A stretch of 64,000 nucleotides of DNA from Flavobacterium noncentrifugens (GTDB lineage Bacteria; Bacteroidota; Bacteroidia; Flavobacteriales; Flavobacteriaceae). Under the pieces are notes generated by a model. It made no database searches and had not been told where the DNA came from. It worked only from the letters and a program-made list of their open reading frames with translations. This document shows positions 26,525 to 34,153 of this stretch, in pieces. Every line of letters starts with the position of its first letter. Within the stretch, counting starts at the first letter, position 1. Both the position numbers and the translations under genes were made by a program. Location of the stretch: assembly GCF_900100375.1 (NCBI RefSeq), contig NZ_FNEZ01000004.1, positions 1 through 64,000 of the forward strand, written 5' to 3'.

Positions 26525-26875
26525 CGGCGGTACTTGCCTGATTGAAAGGATGAATCTCCGCATTTCTTCTATGCTAAACGGTTTTGCCATATACCGAATG
26601 GCGCCCGGCGATAACGCCTTGTCAATAAAGTCCTGACGAACGCTGGTCGAAAACATGATCACAAGGATGTTACAAGTTTCTTTATTTTTTTTATTTTTCG
26701 AAAGTACTTCAATGCCGTTCACAAACTCGTCAACAGCGGTAAAAGGATTATTTGCCGCAATGTATTTTGCATTGGATAATCCGTGCAGCACTTCTGCGAA
26801 CATCTCGCAATCATCTGCATCGTCATCGATCTGTAAAACAAATGCGACACCGATTTGATCACGCCATATATTCAT
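26309..26875 (-). pseudogene. response regulator receiver with the phosphoacceptor region deleted and run-on C-terminus
   Basis: The receiver start is intact (VLQIDDDADDCEMFAEVL, the acidic pocket) and so are the end motifs (IMFSTSVRQDFIDKALSPGAIRYMAKPFSIEEM, with the conserved Ser/Thr and Lys). Between them the frame jumps from NNPFTAVDEFV to NGIEVLSKNKK: the usual segment with FLDxNMPxM, containing the phosphorylated Asp, is absent. The homology ends near 26534 but no stop follows, and the frame runs on antisense into the neighbouring gene to 26309. I take it as an in-frame deletion plus loss of the natural end, though a pseudo-receiver that still folds is possible. Confidence 0.72.
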
Positions 26876-27020
26876 TTCATTAAAATGCTTGACACGGCGC
26901 AGTTGCTAAGGGAATAGCCTTAAGATGTAGCCTCACTACCGGTTGTATTCATAGGTCATATTGCTTCTGAACGCGCGGTGGTTATGAAGTGGCTTTGTGC
27001 CAATAGGGCTAATGGCCTTT

Positions 27021-28112
27021 TCAATGGTGTATTTTTAGTTTATAAATGGTACTTCTTCCGGCGCCTTCTTGTACCAATATGTCTTTTCCTACCAAATCTT
27101 TGATATCCCTAAGAGCGGTATCTGTAGATGTTTTTGTCATTTTAGCCCATTTGGAAACATTAAGATTACCGAAAAAATGATCCAACAGTACCTGTAGCAT
27201 CGCTGTTTGGCGTGAATTAAAACTTTTATCGCGGTTAACGTCCCAAAACACACTTCTGTCTATTGTTTTTTCAATAGTCAGGCCGGTGTTTTCCATCGAT
27301 CTGTACAAACAGTTTAGAAACCACTCCAGCCACTCCGTTATATTGAGATCCCCTTTTTGTGTTGATTCTAATATATTGTAATACTCATTTCTTTCTTTTT
27401 GTATCTGTGCCGACATCGAATAAAATCGTTGCGTACTTTGATCTGCACGTGCAAGCATCATATCGGTAATTGCCCGGGCAATTCTTCCATTGCCATCATC
27501 AAAAGGATGTATGGTCACAAACCATAAATGTGCTATAGCCGCTTTTATTACGGGATCAATTTCATTTCGTCGGGCTAACCAGGTTAAAAAAGCCTGCATT
27601 TCGGCCGCAACAACATTTGGTTGTGGTGCTTCAAAATGCACGATCTCTTTTCCCATAGAACCTGAAGTGACCTGCATGATATCTTTACGCCAATTTCCTG
27701 TTATAATCTTATATATTCCACTTCTTCCTGTTGGAAAAAGTGCCCCATGCCATCCAAATATCCGGTCTGTGGTCAGGTCATTTTGATAGTTTTGTGTGGC
27801 ATCGAGCATCATCTCAACAACACCTTCTACATTTCTGTCGGAGGTAACAGTTCCGGCAACATCAATGCCCAATCGTTTTGCAATGGAAGAGCGTACCTGT
27901 TCATGGTTTAATATTTCACCTTCAATTTCACTCGATTTAATAACGTCGAGTGTTAATGTTTGAAGCATGGTTTCTTCCTGGAGTTTGAAACCAAGCGCCT
28001 GCATTTGTCCCAATATCTTACCCTGCCGGTGTCTTACTTCGCCTAGTTTTGCTGAAATCTTTGATGAATCCCAAGTGAAATTTGGCCATTCTTTTAGTTG
28101 ATGCACATACAT
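27021..28112 (-). CDS. Fic family protein (probable AMP transferase) with winged-helix C-terminus
   Basis: 363 residues from the ATG at 28112 (an in-frame GTG lies at 28118). N-terminus of DUF4172 type (LKEWPNFTWDSSKI). Inhibitory helix motif SSEIEGE at ~60-66 fits the class II (S/T)xxxE(G/N) pattern, so activity is probably auto-inhibited. The catalytic loop HPFDDGNGRIAR begins at His ~202, complete for AMP transfer from ATP to a target side chain. The last ~60 residues (VSKWAKMTKTSTDTALRDIKDLVGKDILVQEGAGRSTIYKL) form a winged helix. Three palindromes lie directly upstream, so the Fic protein may bind its own promoter. Target protein unknown. Confidence 0.93.
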   Translation of the reverse strand: MYVHQLKEWPNFTWDSSKISAKLGEVRHRQGKILGQMQALGFKLQEETMLQTLTLDVIKSSEIEGEILNHEQVRSSIAKRLGIDVAGTVTSDRNVEGVVEMMLDATQNYQNDLTTDRIFGWHGALFPTGRSGIYKIITGNWRKDIMQVTSGSMGKEIVHFEAPQPNVVAAEMQAFLTWLARRNEIDPVIKAAIAHLWFVTIHPFDDGNGRIARAITDMMLARADQSTQRFYSMSAQIQKERNEYYNILESTQKGDLNITEWLEWFLNCLYRSMENTGLTIEKTIDRSVFWDVNRDKSFNSRQTAMLQVLLDHFFGNLNVSKWAKMTKTSTDTALRDIKDLVGKDILVQEGAGRSTIYKLKIHH

Positions 28113-28116
28113 AATC

Positions 28117-28204
28117 ACCGCATTTTTGCGGTAAATATATTACTTAATCACCGCATTTACAATTTTGCGGTGATTGTTTTGATTTTTAACCGCAAATATG
28201 CGGT
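28117..28204. promoter_or_regulatory. three ACCGCA...TGCGGT palindromes, centres exactly 36 bp apart
   Basis: Three inverted repeats precede the fic gene: ACCGCA-4-TGCGGT at 28117-28132, AATCACCGCA-10-TGCGGTGATT at 28146-28175, and ACCGCA-4-TGCGGT at 28189-28204. Their centres fall at 28124.5, 28160.5 and 28196.5. The first touches the fic start codon region. The identical half-sites and even spacing fit cooperative binding of a dimeric regulator, possibly the winged helix of the Fic protein itself. Confidence 0.78.
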
Positions 28205-28322
28205 GATTGATGCCTTTTTACGCACACGTCATAGCATGAAGCAACCAAGCATAGTAAGGAGCGAAGCTAATCTGTTTTAAGTTAACGGAGCGCTATTTTA
28301 AATGACATTTACGTAAATGTTG

Positions 28323-28355
28323 GCAGGTTGCTTCGGCTTTGCCCGCAATGACACG
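28323..28355. repeat. diverged dispersed repeat (…CCCGCAATGACACG)
   Basis: GCAGGTTGCTTCGGCTTTGCCCGCAATGACACG matches the right half of the TCATTGCGAG-type repeat at 10.5 kb with several changes. It lies 18 bp from the stop of the DUF4062 gene, between it and the fic promoter. Confidence 0.55.
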
Positions 28356-28372
28356 TTCAATTGAAAGCATTA

Positions 28373-29869
28373 TCATTTTGAGCCCAGCAATCCCTTAAGC
28401 AAAATCCCATCGGCAGTCAGCCTGTACTTTTGGTTGGGGCTGTTGGGCTTGTCCGGTACGGTCATTTCGATAAATCCTCCGGCGATGGCCGGAAGCAGGT
28501 AGGCATCGCGGAAGTATTCGCGGTGCTTCAGGTCGAGTGCGCCCATGATCTCGCTGGTCCGCAGTTCGCCATCCATGACGAGGAGTACCCTTTTTACTTC
28601 TTCGTCCGCTTGTCCGGTAACTTGTCCAGTGGCTTGTCCGGTAGCTTGTCCAGCGGCGGTTGCCGGCCTCCACAGTGTGACCTTAAAACCTTCTTCGAGG
28701 TCAAAATCGGGTTCGCGCAACCCGGCCTGTTCGGTCAGCCGGATGATTTCGCCGGTACCGGTGCCAAAACGTTCGATGTACCCGGCCTGGTACATCACTT
28801 CTGCCAGTACGGGATTTACCGGATAGGAGGCATGGTCGGTTTTGAGCTTGTCGATGGTGAGCTCGGGCGTGAGCCCACCCGGGTTTGAGATTTCGAGGCG
28901 GTCGGCAAACAGCATCAATTGCACGCTGCCGTTGCTGTTGTAATCTCGGTGCGCTACGGCGTTTACAATGGCCTCGGCAATCACGGCCCGCGGCATTTCG
29001 TAGCTTACCGGTGCCTGGTTGCCGCTGTTGCGCATGCCGACGGCAACACTGATCTTCGACAATACAAAATCGACCGCCTGGTCTACCTGCATAAACACAT
29101 CGCCTTTGAGCACTTTGTGGTCGGGGATGGGCTTTTCGACATGGTAGCCGTGGAAGTGGGCACATTTGACAATGGCCGAAGGGAAAAAACGCTGCGGATC
29201 GGAGGCAAAAGCCAGCAGCGCACTGTTGGTCAGCCGTTCCCCGGACTGCATGTTCAGGTGTGCCAAAACCCTCGAAGGCGCACTGCCCTCGCGCAACGGA
29301 AAGCCCCTTTTGTTCCGGGCGAGTGCCATGAACTCGGCCACCTTATCTCCGCTGATGTCTTCGGGTGCGGCTGTGGCATTGAAGCTTGCATCAAAGTCGG
29401 TTACCTGGATCAGCCCGAGGTGTTTCAATAAAGCGACCAGCGCCTTGTTGACTTCGAAGAGCAGTTCGGCTGTCGTATGGAACCGTTTGTAGGATACATG
29501 CTCCTGCATTTTTTCAATCAGCCGGGTTTCTTTCGGATGCCGTTGGTCTGACATGCCGCCTTTTATAAAAGCCAAAGTGGTTTTGTATAAGGCTGCCGCA
29601 TGGTCGTATTCATGTTCGGTGGGCGATACGCCGTTGGCATCTTCATAGCCGTAATCGGTTCCGAGCAGGATCAGGTATACGGAAGATTGGGCCACTTCTG
29701 AGAGGTACACCCGGTCGGGCGGATGCGCATCGGCGGGGAGCTTTTCAAAAATGACAGGCTCGTAAAAAGAACTCAGCAGCGGATCGGAAAGGAAATGCAT
29801 CCATAGCGCTTCGCGGATTTCGGCAAATTCTTTCTGGACACTGGAGATGAATACTTTTTGTCTTTTCAT
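28373..29869 (-). CDS. DUF4062 / AlbA_2-RecG-like ATP-binding protein
   Basis: 498 residues. Residues 1-~100: DUF4062 (KRQKVFISSVQKEFAEIREAL ... VYLILLGTDYGYE ... SPTEHEYDHAA). Residues ~260-400: RecG-C/HATPase-like part with EAIVNAVAHRDYNSNGSVQLMLFADRLEISNPGGL and ERFGTGTGEIIRL. A linker has a short tandem GQATGQATGQVTGQ, encoded by 12-bp DNA repeats near 28610-28650. The C-terminal ~80 residues look like a winged helix (RTSEIMGALDLKHREYFRDAYLLPAI). Such proteins are often annotated as transcriptional regulators or ATP-dependent helicases and turn up in defence regions; the real role is unclear. Confidence 0.85.
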   Translation of the reverse strand: MKRQKVFISSVQKEFAEIREALWMHFLSDPLLSSFYEPVIFEKLPADAHPPDRVYLSEVAQSSVYLILLGTDYGYEDANGVSPTEHEYDHAAALYKTTLAFIKGGMSDQRHPKETRLIEKMQEHVSYKRFHTTAELLFEVNKALVALLKHLGLIQVTDFDASFNATAAPEDISGDKVAEFMALARNKRGFPLREGSAPSRVLAHLNMQSGERLTNSALLAFASDPQRFFPSAIVKCAHFHGYHVEKPIPDHKVLKGDVFMQVDQAVDFVLSKISVAVGMRNSGNQAPVSYEMPRAVIAEAIVNAVAHRDYNSNGSVQLMLFADRLEISNPGGLTPELTIDKLKTDHASYPVNPVLAEVMYQAGYIERFGTGTGEIIRLTEQAGLREPDFDLEEGFKVTLWRPATAAGQATGQATGQVTGQADEEVKRVLLVMDGELRTSEIMGALDLKHREYFRDAYLLPAIAGGFIEMTVPDKPNSPNQKYRLTADGILLKGLLGSK

Positions 29870-30051
29870 AAAGGCGCGGTTGCTGACGCTAAGATAATTG
29901 ATTCATGGATAATGGGCAATTGACAATTGATAATTATTGATAATAGGATTTTGGAAGGGTAGTGGGCCTGGGATAATTTACGGCGTTTCGAACTTTCGTA
30001 GTCGGGTAGCGTTTCGCAGCTTGCAGTTTGTTTCATTTAAATACTGAACTT

Positions 30052-30567
30052 ATGAAGAAGAAAAAAATGTCGTTTGAGACCCGGTTCTGGGCGGCGTATG
30101 AAATCAAAGACCCTTTCGAAGTATTCGAGGCCTTTTTTGATTACGACCACCTTGATGATTTTAAGCAACGGCTTGGAGAACTGATGATGTACAGCCGCAG
30201 GCATGAAATCTACGACCAAAAGTATCCGGGCAGGGTTTTTATCATGTATGCTGCGTTGCGCTCTTTCGTCAGGGCCTGTTATATTTTGCAGTTAAAAAGC
30301 GGGAAACGGATCGTTACCGAGGCAGTGGCACCTGAGTCTGTACTTTATCAGGCTTCGTTGTCCGTTGAAGAATACAAAAATCCTTTCTTGGCATTTATAA
30401 ATGCATTTGCTGTACAAACCCTCAGTGACTACGAATTTTTTTTATGTGAGATCGCCCATTTGTCCCAGTCACCCCATATTGAAGCCTGCGATACCGATCT
30501 GATGACGCCATACATCCATTTGATTAAAATGCTTGATGCGGCACAGTTGCTCCGGGAAAGGGATTAA
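30052..30567 (+). CDS. unknown ~180-residue family, copy B
   Basis: 171 residues from the ATG at 30052, where MKKKKMSFETRFW matches the starts of copies A and C. The shared landmarks are present: AFFDYDHLDDFKQRLGELMMYSRRHEIYDQKYPGRVF, ALRSFVRACYILQ, YQASLSVEEY, and YIHLIKMLDAAQLLRERD at the end. It is the most diverged of the three and has no partner gene: a strong terminator follows 82 bp after its stop. Upstream is the divergent DUF4062 gene. Confidence 0.78.
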   Translation: MKKKKMSFETRFWAAYEIKDPFEVFEAFFDYDHLDDFKQRLGELMMYSRRHEIYDQKYPGRVFIMYAALRSFVRACYILQLKSGKRIVTEAVAPESVLYQASLSVEEYKNPFLAFINAFAVQTLSDYEFFLCEIAHLSQSPHIEACDTDLMTPYIHLIKMLDAAQLLRERD

Positions 30568-30648
30568 CGTACAGTAGTTCCTGACAAAGGCAAACGATTT
30601 TAAAGCATTAGCAAAGCAAAAAAGCCATGACCGCCTTAAAGCCATAAA

Positions 30649-30691
30649 AAACAACGCCTGTTTTCAGCGAGCGAAAACAGGCGTTGTTTTT
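30649..30691. terminator. strong bidirectional terminator
   Basis: A 15-bp perfect stem (ACAACGCCTGTTTTC at 30651-30665, complement at 30673-30687) with a 7-base loop AGCGAGC, flanked by A and T runs on both sides. It serves copy B on the + strand and the leucine-rich-repeat gene on the - strand, which end facing each other here. Confidence 0.92.
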
Positions 30692-30738
30692 TATAAGTTG
30701 GGTATCAATTTATCGCGGCAGCAGCTCCCATAGTCCGG

Positions 30739-33333
30739 TTAAATCTTTATGATTTTCCTTGTCAACGTGTTCCCGCTATCGTCTGAAATCGCCATCAAAT
30801 ACACCCCGTTCGGCTGGCCGGAAAGGTCAAACGAATCGGTATGTTGCTTGTCGGCGATTTTTTGCCCGGTGATGGTGTACAGGACCATGTTTACCGGTTT
30901 TGAAAAATGCACCAGGCCGGTAGTCGGATTCGGATAGGCCACAAATAAGTTGTGTATGATTTCCGTCATTCCGAGCGCGCAGTTCTCACTGAAACTTACC
31001 CCTGCATCAAAGCCAAAATTATCACCCGACCAGTTCCCGGTGCAATACACTGCATTATCCACCTTTACACACTCGAGTCCGGGATTGTGGTGGGCTGTAG
31101 GCGGCATCCAGTTTGTGTTGTTGCCGTTGGCCAGGTTCAGGGAAGTAAGCTGGTTGTCATCGCACGTGAGTATGATGCAGTTGGTCCTGCTGACATCCAA
31201 AGCGGTTAAAAGATTGTTGTTGCAGACGAGCCAGGTCAGTTGGGCCAGTGCGGAAAGATCCAGTGCGGCCAGGCGGTTGGTGCTGCAATCCAATTGTATC
31301 AATACCGGGCAGCCGTCCAGGTGTAGTTCAGACAACTGGTTAAACGAACAATCCAATGACCGGAGGATGCTGTTGTGCCTCAAGTCTACCGTCGTCAGGG
31401 TGTTGTGGCTGCAATAAAACATAGTCAGGGCTGTATTTAAACTGACATCCTGGGTACTGATGCGGTTGTAGCTGCAATCCAACAGGAACAGGGCGGTATT
31501 GAAGCTGACATTCTGGGAACTGATGTTGTTGTAGCTGCAGTTGAGGCTGCCCAGCGCAGTATTGGAATTGACATTTAGCGCATTCAGGTTGTTGTGGCTG
31601 CAATTTAAGGTCCTCAGCACCGGATTGTTGTTGACATCGAGATAGCCAATGCTGTTGGTGCTGCAATCGAGCTGCGTCAACGCGGTGTTGTTGCTGACAA
31701 GCAGGTAGGGCAGGCGGTTGTTCGAACAATTGAGCACCGCAAGGTTTGTATTGTCCATAACATTCAAAGTTGACAACTGGTTGAAGCTGCAATCCAGATT
31801 CGTTAAAGGTGACACATTTGCTACCGCCAATGACGTGATGCTGTTGTAGCTGCAATTGATGGCCGTGAGGGCGTTGCAACCCGTAAAGGACAATTGCGTG
31901 AGTTGGTTGTGGCTGATATCGAGTGTCGCCAATGCACTGCAATTGGTAATGTTCAGTGCGCTAACATATTTATTGGCCATATCCAAAGCGGTTAGGGCCG
32001 TGCAGCCACTGAGGTCAAGTGACAGTGTCGTCCATGCCCCGGTGGTAAAGCCGGTAAGCGACGTGCAGCCGCTGGCGTTGATTACCTGGTCTGTACCTCC
32101 TGTAGCGGTATTTACCGAAAAAGTGGTCAATGCCGTACAGTTGCTGACGTTCAGGTTGTTGAAAAACCAGTTGCCGGTACAGCTTACCGTAGTCAGTGCC
32201 CCGAGTCCGCTGACATCGAGAGACGTGAAATTAAAAAAGTCATTGCCGTTGCATGAAAGCGATGTGATGTTTGAAAAAGCTTTGATGCCCGTCATGTCGG
32301 CGATTTCGGAGTTGTCTACATTAATCGCACCGGTATAGGCTTCCGCTTCGGAACATTCTATTTCCGTATTGCCGTTGGTATTGATCGCAGCATTCTGCAA
32401 CAATTTTGCCTTAAAATGGGCATCGGGGATTGCTACAATACAGGGGCCGGGAGGCGTACAATCAGTCCGGAATTCCACTCCTTCATCAAACTGGTAATTG
32501 CCGCCGGTTTGCAGCCACAGGTATTGGGATACCGCGGGATTGTTCACTTTGATACAGCTTAAGCCCGGAAAGCCCGAGGCATTGATCGTTACGAAACTCT
32601 GCGGATTGCCGTTGGCCATATTCAGCGACGTCAGCGGGTTTCCGGTACAAAAGAAATATTGCAGCGAGCGGCAGGCGCTGATGTCAAGGCTCGATAAATT
32701 GTTGTTCTGGCATTGAAAAAGCGTCATGTAATAATGGGATCCCATATTTAAAGTGGTCATCACCGGATTCAGATATACGAGGAATTGCTGTACCGCCGAA
32801 CAATTGGTTACCGTAAGGGTTGTAAGCAGCGGATTGTTGGTCACATTGATCTCTTTGAGCGCAGGGCAGCCGTTCAGGTCGAGCGAAGTCAGTGTCGGGC
32901 AACTGAGCTCGATTTTCTCCAGAGAAGCATTGACCAAAGTTAAATCTGTAAAAGCATTGTTGTAACTCAGCGTCAGCCTTTTTAAAGAAAGGCAGCCGGT
33001 AACGTCGAGGTTTGTAATCGGATTGTCGGGCGCATTAATCCACTGTATCGCCTGAAATGCTTCAATTCCGGTTAAATCATGGATGCCGAGGCCCTGCAGG
33101 GAAAACATATGGGCGTTGCCGTCGGCCGGGTAATTGACCGCTTCGGAATACTGGATTTCGCCATCGCTGTTGGTATCAAGGGGAACGTTCCACCCCGAAC
33201 CTCCGGGATTGTTGTGGTAGCTGTGGTGTACCAGAAAATTTTTAAGCACCGGATCGGGGATATTTACAATCTGTGCTGTTGCGGTAAGAAATGCCGGCAA
33301 AGCGGCAAGGGCGGTAAGTAGGAATTTCTTCAT
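30739..33333 (-). CDS. leucine-rich-repeat T9SS type A surface protein
   Basis: 864 residues. Signal peptide MKKFLLTALAALPAFLTATAQ. Two copies of a leader module with IPDxxFKxxLL ... TNxxxEIxxSEA (near residues 23-75 and 300-340), typical of flavobacterial LRR proteins. Two LRR blocks follow; the second (about 430-720) is very regular, built on LxxLDCSxNxLxxLxVxxNxAL units of about 21 residues. The end is a T9SS type A domain (LFVAYPNPTTGLVHFSK ... QPNGVYLMAISDDSGNTLTRKIIKI). Exported and surface-bound; LRRs suggest binding of a protein or glycan, with no ligand visible. Confidence 0.92.
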   Translation of the reverse strand: MKKFLLTALAALPAFLTATAQIVNIPDPVLKNFLVHHSYHNNPGGSGWNVPLDTNSDGEIQYSEAVNYPADGNAHMFSLQGLGIHDLTGIEAFQAIQWINAPDNPITNLDVTGCLSLKRLTLSYNNAFTDLTLVNASLEKIELSCPTLTSLDLNGCPALKEINVTNNPLLTTLTVTNCSAVQQFLVYLNPVMTTLNMGSHYYMTLFQCQNNNLSSLDISACRSLQYFFCTGNPLTSLNMANGNPQSFVTINASGFPGLSCIKVNNPAVSQYLWLQTGGNYQFDEGVEFRTDCTPPGPCIVAIPDAHFKAKLLQNAAINTNGNTEIECSEAEAYTGAINVDNSEIADMTGIKAFSNITSLSCNGNDFFNFTSLDVSGLGALTTVSCTGNWFFNNLNVSNCTALTTFSVNTATGGTDQVINASGCTSLTGFTTGAWTTLSLDLSGCTALTALDMANKYVSALNITNCSALATLDISHNQLTQLSFTGCNALTAINCSYNSITSLAVANVSPLTNLDCSFNQLSTLNVMDNTNLAVLNCSNNRLPYLLVSNNTALTQLDCSTNSIGYLDVNNNPVLRTLNCSHNNLNALNVNSNTALGSLNCSYNNISSQNVSFNTALFLLDCSYNRISTQDVSLNTALTMFYCSHNTLTTVDLRHNSILRSLDCSFNQLSELHLDGCPVLIQLDCSTNRLAALDLSALAQLTWLVCNNNLLTALDVSRTNCIILTCDDNQLTSLNLANGNNTNWMPPTAHHNPGLECVKVDNAVYCTGNWSGDNFGFDAGVSFSENCALGMTEIIHNLFVAYPNPTTGLVHFSKPVNMVLYTITGQKIADKQHTDSFDLSGQPNGVYLMAISDDSGNTLTRKIIKI

Positions 33334-33581
33334 AGGGTTATGATTTAGTTGGTGGTCGCCGGTTCATGGGGTAAAAGTATGGCAATGCGGTGAACCAATG
33401 GGGAGCGGATTATTATTTGGCGGTTTCAGGTTATTATTTGAGGTTTTTTTTGGCTGCGGGATAATATACCTGACTATCCGGATAATATATCTGTTTTAAA
33501 AGTTTTTTACCGGATTGGTATGAAGCAACTTGCGGTACTAAAGCAGTAGCCCGCTGGCCTTTTAAACGATAAAACGAATAC

Positions 33582-34142
33582 ATGATGAATGGAACTAAAA
33601 CCTCTTTTGAAACCAATTTTTGGATCCGGCATGAAACCGAAAGCCCCTTTGAAGAGATTGATGCTTTTTTTCAAAGTAACGACCTTGACAATTATAAACA
33701 CCTGTTGGGAGAAGTCATGATGCATCTCAGGAAAGAAGAAGTATACCAGCCAAAATATCCTGGTGTTGTGTTTGCTTTTTATACATCGGTTCGTTCTTTG
33801 CTGAAGGCCTGTTATTGCCTGCAATTCGGGAGTACGAAATGGAAGGTCGCTGCACTATCCGGATGCAATTCCGTCCTCCATCAGGCCTCTCTTACAAAGG
33901 AAGAATATCATGAGCCATGCCTGGTATTCCGCAAGGCATTTGCTGTTAAAACGCTTGATGACTTCGAGGCTTTTTTTTCTGAGGCAGTAGAGTTGGCTTT
34001 GTCGCCTTATACCGATGACGGCTATTGGGACGCGATGGCTTTTTACATCCATTTGGTCAAAATGCTCGACGCTGCGTGGCTGATCAGGGAACGCGGAATA
34101 GAAAAAATTGAAAAATTAAAAAATAACAACGAATCACTTTAA
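33582..34142 (+). CDS. unknown ~180-residue family, copy C
   Basis: 186 residues, closest to copy A: SFETNFWIRHETESPFEEIDAFF, YKHLLGEVMMHLRKEEVYQPKYPGVVF, RSLLKACYCLQF, VLHQASLTKEEY, AMAFYIHLVKMLDAAWLIRERG. A basic/acidic tail (EKIEKLKNNNESL) is unique to it. Helical, cytoplasmic, no named domain. The next gene starts 11 bp downstream and is surely co-transcribed, which makes copy C the best clue to what the family does. Confidence 0.8.
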   Translation: MMNGTKTSFETNFWIRHETESPFEEIDAFFQSNDLDNYKHLLGEVMMHLRKEEVYQPKYPGVVFAFYTSVRSLLKACYCLQFGSTKWKVAALSGCNSVLHQASLTKEEYHEPCLVFRKAFAVKTLDDFEAFFSEAVELALSPYTDDGYWDAMAFYIHLVKMLDAAWLIRERGIEKIEKLKNNNESL

Positions 34143-34153
34143 ACGTCCTATTT

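Noticed and set aside
28117..28204. Regularly spaced repeats taken as a possible CRISPR array
   Set aside because: Only three short palindromes, spacer lengths differ from the repeat pattern of CRISPR, no cas genes; operator sites explain them better.
28430..29492. Several + strand frames antisense to the DUF4062 gene
   Set aside because: The minus-strand protein has clear domains over the same span; the antisense frames have no family resemblance.
31340..31942. 200-codon minus-strand frame inside the LRR gene
   Set aside because: Gln-rich low-complexity shadow produced by the regular Asn/Leu repeat in another frame.
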